This document shows, piece after piece, positions 4,470-8,924 of a stretch of DNA of 8,924 nucleotides. Below the pieces are notes generated by a model. It made no database searches. It saw nothing but the letters and a program-made list of their open reading frames with translations, and was not told the DNA's origin. Both the position numbers and the translations under genes were made by a program. The stretch's first letter is position 1, and each line of letters begins with the position of its first letter. The DNA is taken from assembly GCA_013151535.1 (NCBI GenBank), contig JAADIC010000105.1, positions 1 to 8,924 on the forward strand. Reading direction: 5' to 3'. Source of the DNA: Alphaproteobacteria bacterium (GTDB taxonomy: Bacteria > Pseudomonadota > Alphaproteobacteria > Rhodobacterales > Rhodobacteraceae).

Positions 4470-5672
4470 TTAAGTTAAAGACCCGCAAAACGCCTGAATG
4501 CGTGTGCAGGCCTCAAGCAATGCCTCGTTCGAGGTAGCATAGCTGACACGAAAGTTTGGCGAAAGGCCGAATGCCGCGCCGAACACCACCGCAACGCCGT
4601 TTTCTTCCAGCAATGCGGTGGCGAAATCCTCGTCACTTTCGATGATCTTGCCGGATGGGGTGGATTTGCCGATACAGCCTGCAATCGACGGATAGACATA
4701 AAACGCCCCCTCGGGTGTGGGGCAGCTCAATCCCGCCGCTTCGTTCAGCATCGAAACCACCAGATCGCGACGGCCCTGAAACACCGGCAGGCTGTCACGG
4801 ATGTAATCCTGCGGCCCGTTCAACGCCTCCACCGCCGCCCATTGCGAGATCGTGCAGGGGTTGGAGGTTGATTGCGACTGGATCATCCGCATCGCCGCAA
4901 TCAGCGGTTCCGGCCCCGCCGCATAGCCAATACGCCAGCCGGTCATGGCATAGGCTTTGGACACACCGTTGACGGTCAGAGTGCGCTCGTAAAGCGCAGG
5001 CTCGATCTCGGCCGGGGTGCAGAACTTGAACGGCGCGTAGGACAGGTGTTCATACATATCGTCTGACATCACCCAGACATGCGGGTTGCGCCGCAGAACA
5101 TCGGTCAGCCCTTTTAGCTCGGACCGAGAATAGCCAGCGCCGGTGGGGTTGGAGGGCGAGTTGAAGATCAGCCATTTGGTGCGGGGGGTGATCGCCGCCT
5201 CCAGCTCAGCCGGCGTCAGCTTGAAGCCATTTTCCATGCGGGCAGGCGCGATCACCGGCACACCGCCGGCGATCAGAACCATATCGGGGTAAGACACCCA
5301 ATAAGGCGCGGGAATAATCACCTCATCCCCCGCATTCATCGTCGCCATCAGGGCATTGAACAGCACCTGCTTGCCACCGCCAGAAACCGAGACCTGTGCA
5401 GGCGCATAGTCCAGCCCGTTGTCGCGCATGAACTTGTCGCAAATCGCCTGCTTCAGCTCGGGGATGCCATCGGGCGCAGTATACTTGGTTTTCCCAGCGT
5501 TTATAGCACGTTTCGCGGCGTTCTTAATGTTATCCGGGGTGTCGAAATCCGGCTCTCCGGCGGCGAGGCCAATCACGTCCTTGCCTGCCGCCCTCAGTTC
5601 CAGCGCCAATGTCGACATGGCAATGGTGGGCGAGGGTTTGACCCGCGTTAAATCGTCCGAAAGAAACCCCAT
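4470..5672 (-). CDS. aspC: Aspartate aminotransferase, class I type Ib (PLP-dependent)
   Basis: A 400-residue fold-type I aminotransferase that interconverts aspartate and 2-oxoglutarate with oxaloacetate and glutamate; type Ib enzymes of alphaproteobacteria often also accept prephenate. Visible motifs are GLAAGEPDFDTP (35-46), SGGGKQVLFNAL (98-109, with Lys101 at the place of the side-chain carboxylate ligand of type Ib enzymes), PAPYWVSYPD (121-130), NSPSNPTG (171-178, Asn175 binding PLP), SDDMYEHL (203-210), the Schiff-base Lys239 in VNGVSKAYAMTGWRIGY, and substrate-binding Arg375 in FRVSYATSNE. The length is full. ATG 5672 starts the family N-terminus MGFLSDDLTRVKPS with AGGGGG/CAGG just upstream; an extension to 5738 is not supported. 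It heads a two-gene unit with the 133-residue protein and is divergent from the XRE-type regulator. Confidence 0.95.
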   Translation of the reverse strand: MGFLSDDLTRVKPSPTIAMSTLALELRAAGKDVIGLAAGEPDFDTPDNIKNAAKRAINAGKTKYTAPDGIPELKQAICDKFMRDNGLDYAPAQVSVSGGGKQVLFNALMATMNAGDEVIIPAPYWVSYPDMVLIAGGVPVIAPARMENGFKLTPAELEAAITPRTKWLIFNSPSNPTGAGYSRSELKGLTDVLRRNPHVWVMSDDMYEHLSYAPFKFCTPAEIEPALYERTLTVNGVSKAYAMTGWRIGYAAGPEPLIAAMRMIQSQSTSNPCTISQWAAVEALNGPQDYIRDSLPVFQGRRDLVVSMLNEAAGLSCPTPEGAFYVYPSIAGCIGKSTPSGKIIESDEDFATALLEENGVAVVFGAAFGLSPNFRVSYATSNEALLEACTRIQAFCGSLT

Positions 5673-5773
5673 GACCTGCCCCCTGATTGCATGTATCCAC
5701 GGCTTGTCATAGATTGCGCAAAAGTGGCGTGCAAGCAATGACGCGGCAAAACCACATGAATATGGAACGTAAT
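5673..5773. promoter_or_regulatory. Divergent intergenic region, aspC / XRE regulator
   Basis: About 100 bases hold the promoters of both units. An 8-bp palindrome TTGCGCAA (5714-5721) lies roughly mid-way, with ATTGC repeated at 5686-5690 and 5713-5717 and the inverse GCAAT at 5735-5739. A site for the neighbouring XRE protein is conceivable. I could not fix -35/-10 elements with confidence. Confidence 0.3.
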
Positions 5774-6196
5774 ATGCAACCCGAACCCGATCTTGATGCC
5801 GGTTATTTCAGCGACGAAGCCTCGACCTTTGGCGATCGGGTGGCGGCCGGGCGGCGGGCCCTGGGTATCGATCAGGAGAGGTTGAGCCGCAAGCTCGGCA
5901 TCAAGCTCAAAACCCTGCGCGCCTGGGAGGAGGACGCGTCTGAGCCCCGCGCCAACAAGCTGCAAATGCTGGCCGGTGTTCTGAACGTGTCGATCATCTG
6001 GCTGCTGACCGGCGAAGGCGAGGGTGTTGATGACCCGTGGGAGCGCGAGGAGCAGGAGGGGCTTGAATCCTGCGCCGCCGAGGTTGGTGAAATCCTGTCC
6101 GATCTGCGCATCCTGCGCACGGCCCATACTGGATTGGCGGATCGTATGGCGCGGCTGGAAAAGAAGCTGTCCAAGCTGCTGAAGAAAATCGGCTAG
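5774..6196 (+). CDS. XRE-family helix-turn-helix regulator with C-terminal coiled coil
   Basis: A 140-residue protein. Residues 19-80 are a Cro/C1-type HTH (FGDRVAAGRRALGIDQERLS, then KLGIKLKTLRAWEEDASEPR, NKLQMLAGVLNVSIIWLLTG). Residues 103-138 (IL..LRILRTAHTGLADRM, then ARLEKKLSKLLKKIG) show a leucine/isoleucine heptad pattern that should form a dimerising coiled coil. The N-terminal EPDLDAGYFSDEASTFGDR is acidic. Several in-frame ATGs exist (5738, 5756, 5762, 5774). 5774 is chosen because GGA at 5764-5766 is well spaced and the conserved part begins soon after, but 5762 or 5738 cannot be excluded. It is followed three bases later by the ROK kinase gene, so it is likely the operon's own regulator. 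Its ligand and target are unknown. Confidence 0.85.
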   Translation: MQPEPDLDAGYFSDEASTFGDRVAAGRRALGIDQERLSRKLGIKLKTLRAWEEDASEPRANKLQMLAGVLNVSIIWLLTGEGEGVDDPWEREEQEGLESCAAEVGEILSDLRILRTAHTGLADRMARLEKKLSKLLKKIG

Positions 6197-6199
6197 ACC

Positions 6200-7117
6200 A
6201 TGGGGGCTTTGCGGCTTGGCATTGATCTTGGTGGCAGCAAAACCGAGGGCGTGGTTCTTGCGGCTGACGGCTTTGAGATCGCGCGGCGGCGTGTACCAAC
6301 CGTCAAGGGCAGCTACGCCGCCACGCTTGCGACGGTGAATTCGCTGGTTTTGGAGATGGAAAAGCTGGCCGGGCAGCGCTTTGGGCGCTTTGGTATCGGC
6401 ATCCCCGGATCGATCTCACCGCGCACCGGTTTGGTGCGCAACGCCAATTCGACTTGGATTAACAACAGGCCGTTAGGTGTTGATCTTGAACGAAAAACCG
6501 GGCGGGTGGTTCGTATCAGCAATGATGCCAATTGTCTGGCTTTGTCTGAAATGCATGACGGGGCGGCGCAAGGCGCGCACGCGGTTTTCGCCGTGATCCT
6601 TGGCACCGGCGTGGGTGGCGGGCTGGTTCTGAACGGCCAGATCATAAACGGCGCACATGGTTTGGCTGGTGAATGGGGCCATATTCCACTGGCCCATGAA
6701 GATTTGAACGCACCGCCGTGTTTTTGCGGGCGGCGCGGCTGTTTGGAGCAGTATTTGTCTGGCCCTGCCATTGTGCGCGATTATCTGGCGTCGGGTGGTG
6801 ACGGGGCTGAGAATGTCGAGGAAATCTCGGCCCGCGCGCAGGCGGGCGAGGATTTGGCCAAATCGGTTCTGGCGCGTCATCTTGCGCGGCTGGGCCAAGG
6901 GCTTGGCACCATTGTCAATGTGCTTGATCCCGAGGTATTGGTGCTTGGTGGTGGCGTGTCGAACCTGCCGGGGCTGATTAAGGCGCTGCCCGGTGCCATT
7001 GCGCCGCATGTGTTTGCGGCCAAAGGTGACATGATCGAAATCAAGGTGCGCCGCGCGAAATGGGGCGATAGCTCGGGCGTACGCGGGGCGGCACGGCTTT
7101 GGAGGCTTGAAGAATGA
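6200..7117 (+). CDS. mak: ROK-family sugar kinase, fructokinase (Mak)-like
   Basis: A 305-residue cytoplasmic ROK kinase that phosphorylates a hexose with ATP. ATP-binding GIDLGGSKTEG lies at 7-17, catalytic Asp109 in SNDANCLALSE (107-117), phosphate loop ILGTGVGGG at 133-141, GEWGHI at 157-162, and the zinc site is His161 with Cys174, Cys176 and Cys181 in CFCGRRGCLEQYLSG. Stretches such as GIPGSISPRTGLVRNANSTW (68-87) and GDSSGVRGAARLW (289-301) are very close to what I recall of E. coli Mak (fructokinase), closer than to NagK. The substrate is therefore probably fructose or a related hexose. It starts three bases after the regulator stop and its TGA overlaps the sdhE ATG, so expression is likely coupled. 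Confidence 0.92.
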   Translation: MGALRLGIDLGGSKTEGVVLAADGFEIARRRVPTVKGSYAATLATVNSLVLEMEKLAGQRFGRFGIGIPGSISPRTGLVRNANSTWINNRPLGVDLERKTGRVVRISNDANCLALSEMHDGAAQGAHAVFAVILGTGVGGGLVLNGQIINGAHGLAGEWGHIPLAHEDLNAPPCFCGRRGCLEQYLSGPAIVRDYLASGGDGAENVEEISARAQAGEDLAKSVLARHLARLGQGLGTIVNVLDPEVLVLGGGVSNLPGLIKALPGAIAPHVFAAKGDMIEIKVRRAKWGDSSGVRGAARLWRLEE

Positions 7118-7374
7118 TTGAGACACCGGAAATCCGGCTGAAACGCTTGAAAATGCGCTCCTGGCGGCGCGGTATGAAAGAGATGGACCTGATTCTCGGG
7201 CCGTTTTCAGATACCGGGCTGGCGGCTCTATCAGCGCATGATCTTGATCTTTACGAGGATATGCTGGACGAAAACGATCAGGAACTTTACCGCTGGTTCT
7301 CGGGGCAAGTCGATGCCCCAACGCGTTTTTTCACGCTTGTTGAGCATCTTAAGGCACAAACTTCATTCTGCTAG
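7114..7374 (+). CDS. sdhE: Succinate dehydrogenase assembly factor SdhE (FAD attachment)
   Basis: An 86-residue small helical protein of the SdhE/Sdh5 family, which promotes covalent attachment of FAD to the flavoprotein subunit SdhA of succinate dehydrogenase. The key RGxxE motif is present as RRG-MKEMD (Arg19, Gly20, Glu23), and the second helix has the usual LDLYEDMLDENDQELYRWFSG (44-64). The length is standard. The ATG overlaps the kinase stop by four bases (ATGA), so translation should be coupled. The sdh structural genes are not in the window. The C-terminal cysteine (86) is not a family feature. Confidence 0.95.
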   Translation: MIETPEIRLKRLKMRSWRRGMKEMDLILGPFSDTGLAALSAHDLDLYEDMLDENDQELYRWFSGQVDAPTRFFTLVEHLKAQTSFC

Positions 7375-7422
7375 AAAATTTTTTCGCCGCCTTAACCTCT
7401 TTTTGGGACTTTTGCCGTCATC

Positions 7423-7446
7423 CTGCCAACAGGAAACATTTGGCAG
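7423..7446. promoter_or_regulatory. Perfect inverted repeat over the marR ribosome-binding region
   Basis: CTGCCAA (7423-7429) and TTGGCAG (7440-7446) are exact reverse complements separated by ten bases containing AGGAAAC. The 24-base dyad ends eight bases before the MarR ATG at 7455. MarR dimers bind dyads of about this size and commonly repress their own gene, so an autoregulatory operator is the leading reading. As RNA it could also mask the AGGA. The dyad is seen directly; its role is inferred. Confidence 0.5.
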
Positions 7447-7454
7447 AGGCGATC

Positions 7455-7976
7455 ATGACTTTTCAACAGGCAACACAGCATGCGACCCAGCATCCGGCGG
7501 CGCTGACGCCCCAGCGCGGTTATCACGGCGATTATATGGACATGCTCGGCATGGTGGAACGGCTGCACCGATTGCTGCTTGACGTCATCAAGGATGAATT
7601 TGAACGCCTTGGTCTGCTGGATATCAACGCGGTGCAGGCCCTGTTGCTGTTCAATATCGGCGAAAACGAGGTGACGGCGGGCGAATTGAAATCGCGTGGC
7701 TATTATCAGGGCTCGAATGTGTCTTATAACCTCAAAAAACTGGTCGAGGCCGGTTATATGCATCACCAGCGCTGCCAGATTGACCGGCGCGCGGTCCGGG
7801 TGCGGCTGACGGAAAAGGGCCGCAATATCCGCAAAGCGGTGGGCGATTTGTTTGAGCGCCATTCGCTTGGGCTGGATGAAAAAGCAATTCTCGATCAAAG
7901 CGCGATGATCTATATGAACGCCTCGCTCAAGACACTGGAACGGTTCTGGACCGATCAAATCCGTTATATTTACTGA
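7455..7976 (+). CDS. MarR-family transcriptional regulator, LdtR-like
   Basis: A 173-residue winged-helix regulator. The central part VERLHRLLLDVIKDEFERLG (34-53), DINAVQALLLFNIGENEVTAGEL (56-78), RGYYQGSNVSYNLKKLVEAGY (81-101), the wing region DRRAVRVRLTEKG (110-122) and the C-terminal LERFWTDQIRY (161-171) match the alphaproteobacterial LdtR type that I recall from Rhizobiales and Liberibacter, where it is linked to cell-wall transpeptidase and stress genes. That regulon is not visible here. ATG 7455 is preferred, with AGAGG at 7445-7449 upstream; a TTG at 7440 (AGGA at 7431-7434) would add five residues but lies inside the inverted repeat. It is 80 bases after sdhE and 145 before hemA, so probably its own unit. 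Confidence 0.92.
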   Translation: MTFQQATQHATQHPAALTPQRGYHGDYMDMLGMVERLHRLLLDVIKDEFERLGLLDINAVQALLLFNIGENEVTAGELKSRGYYQGSNVSYNLKKLVEAGYMHHQRCQIDRRAVRVRLTEKGRNIRKAVGDLFERHSLGLDEKAILDQSAMIYMNASLKTLERFWTDQIRYIY

Positions 7977-8065
7977 ATTGTCACAGGCTGTTACCAAAAA
8001 TTCGTTGAAATAAATGCCGTTTTTTGAATATATTGGCCGCAAATAAGGTGCTGCGGCGATTTGGG

Positions 8066-8096
8066 TTGTGTTTTCCCGACACGTCTTTGCTATTAC
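8066..8096 (+). promoter_or_regulatory. Possible hemA promoter
   Basis: TTGTGT (8066-8071) and TATTAC (8091-8096) resemble -35 and -10 elements with a long 19-base spacer, ending 25 bases before the hemA start. The match is weak. No FNR-type TTGAT-N4-ATCAA box and no TGT-N12-ACA box was found in 7977-8121, although such sites occur upstream of photosynthetic-bacterial hemA genes. Confidence 0.22.
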
Positions 8097-8121
8097 TCGA
8101 CGGACGCAAACGGGGAATTCC

Positions 8122-8924
8122 ATGGATTATTCAGCGCGACTTGATACGGCCCTGCAAGGCCTGCACGATGAAGGCCGGTATCGCACCTTCATCGACATTG
8201 AACGCAAGAACGGCCAGTTTCCCCACGCCACATGGCACGCACCCGATGGCACCAGTCGCGATATAACCGTTTGGTGCGGCAACGATTATCTGGGTATGGG
8301 CCAGCATCCCGATGTTCTGGGCGCAATGCACACAGCCCTTGATGCCACCGGCGCAGGCTCGGGCGGCACCCGCAATATTTCCGGCACCACCGTCTTTCAT
8401 AAAGAGCTTGAAGCCGAGATCGCCGATCTGCATGGCAAAGAGGCGGCGTTGCTGTTCACCTCGGCCTATATCGCCAATGACGCGACGCTGTCGGTTCTGC
8501 CGCGCCTGTTTCCCAATCTGGTGATTCTGTCGGACGAGTTGAACCACGCCTCGATGATCCAGGGCATCCGCCACGGCAATTGCGAAAAGCATATTTTCAG
8601 GCATAACGACATGGCCGACCTGCGTGCCAAATTGGAGGCGATTGAACCCGGCCGCCCGATCCTGATCGCCTTTGAATCGATCTATTCCATGGATGGTGAT
8701 ATCGGCCCGATCAAAGATATTTGCGATCTGGCCGATGAATTTGGCGCGCTGACCTATATCGATGAAGTGCATGCGGTTGGTATGTATGGCCCGCGCGGTG
8801 GCGGTATCACCGAGCGCGATAATCTGGCCCACCGGATCGACCTGATTAACGGCACTCTGGCCAAGGCTTATGGTGTCATGGGCGGATATGTTGCCGCCTC
8901 GGCCAAGATGGTTGACGCCATCCG
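8122..8924 (+). CDS. hemA: 5-aminolevulinate synthase, 3' end cut by the window
   Basis: A PLP enzyme of the alpha-oxoamine synthase family that condenses glycine with succinyl-CoA to 5-aminolevulinate, the first step of tetrapyrrole synthesis by the C4 route. 267 codons are visible out of the usual 400 or so, open throughout. MDYSARLDTALQGLHDEGRYRTFIDIER is the classic rhodobacterial N-terminus. WCGNDYLGMGQHP (51-63), GSGGTRNISGTT (79-90), SDELNHASMIQGIRHG (137-152), FESIYSMDGDIGP (184-196), DEVHAVGMYGPRGGG (214-228) and LINGTLAKAYGVMGGY (241-256) are all present, with the PLP lysine at 248, the expected position for Rhodobacter HemA. GGGGA precedes the ATG at 8122. The preceding MarR gene is on the same strand, with 145 bases between them. 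Confidence 0.97.
   Translation, partial: MDYSARLDTALQGLHDEGRYRTFIDIERKNGQFPHATWHAPDGTSRDITVWCGNDYLGMGQHPDVLGAMHTALDATGAGSGGTRNISGTTVFHKELEAEIADLHGKEAALLFTSAYIANDATLSVLPRLFPNLVILSDELNHASMIQGIRHGNCEKHIFRHNDMADLRAKLEAIEPGRPILIAFESIYSMDGDIGPIKDICDLADEFGALTYIDEVHAVGMYGPRGGGITERDNLAHRIDLINGTLAKAYGVMGGYVAASAKMVDAI

Noticed and set aside
7374..7392. AT-rich GAAAATTTTTTC after sdhE as a terminator
   Set aside because: The dyad has no GC stem and would be unstable as an RNA hairpin.
7977..8121. FNR or CrtJ/PpsR-type site upstream of hemA
   Set aside because: TGT-N9-ACA is present near 8069-8083 but the spacing is wrong for TGT-N12-ACA, and no TTGAT-N4-ATCAA was found.
7392..8123. 243-codon minus-strand open frame
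   Set aside because: It is antisense to the MarR gene and the hemA leader, with no recognisable protein features.
8131..8832. 233-codon minus-strand open frame
   Set aside because: It is the antisense shadow of hemA, whose protein is unmistakable on the plus strand.

Overview
This window looks like ordinary chromosome from an alphaproteobacterium of the Rhodobacterales (Roseobacter/Rhodobacter type). The reasons are a glycine-dependent 5-aminolevulinate synthase (HemA, C4 haem pathway) at the right edge, an LdtR-type MarR regulator, an SdhE, a type Ib aspartate aminotransferase, moderately high GC, and several small proteins of a kind typical for this order. No rRNA, tRNA, CRISPR array, prophage or defence island was seen. 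The first and last genes are cut by the window edges.

Layout. 1-89 is the outer end of an IS3-type insertion sequence: its terminal repeat and the first 13 codons of the transposase, on the minus strand. Next to it (99-174) is a perfect inverted pair of REP-like palindromes with GTAG heads. A 60-residue conserved-type small protein (284-466, +) and a cold shock protein (569-775, -) converge on a shared bidirectional terminator (493-520). A single-domain rhodanese (1011-1403, -) and an ArsC/Spx-like thioredoxin-fold protein with a CDTC motif (1511-1852, +) are divergent. A small four-helix membrane protein follows (1896-2252, +). A cysteine-free sulfite/nitrite-reductase half-domain protein (2249-2785, -) is divergent from an Lrp/AsnC regulator of the DecR/CyuR type (2933-3394, +). 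The two genes carry nearly mirror-image leaders.

3366-4050 is a REP/RAYT module: a REP-associated tyrosine transposase (minus strand) with two inverted pairs of GTAG-headed REP palindromes. One pair lies inside the 3' end of the transposase reading frame and encodes its C-terminal tail. The minus-strand unit aspC plus a 133-residue unknown protein (5672 to 4058) ends at the last REP.

Divergent from aspC is a tight plus-strand operon: an XRE-type regulator, a Mak-like ROK fructokinase and the flavin-attachment factor SdhE (5774-7374). The LdtR-like MarR gene follows (7455-7976), with a perfect inverted repeat over its translation start region, and then hemA (8122 to the edge).

The most noteworthy material is the REP/RAYT module with its REP-encoded protein tail, the stand-alone sulfite-reductase half domain paired with a possible cysteine-responsive regulator, and the inverted repeat at the MarR gene. 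I do not see a convincing, wholly new multi-gene system. The sulfur/thiol theme of 1011-3394 (rhodanese, CXXC thioredoxin fold, sulfite-reductase half domain, DecR-like regulator) is an inference from family membership only.
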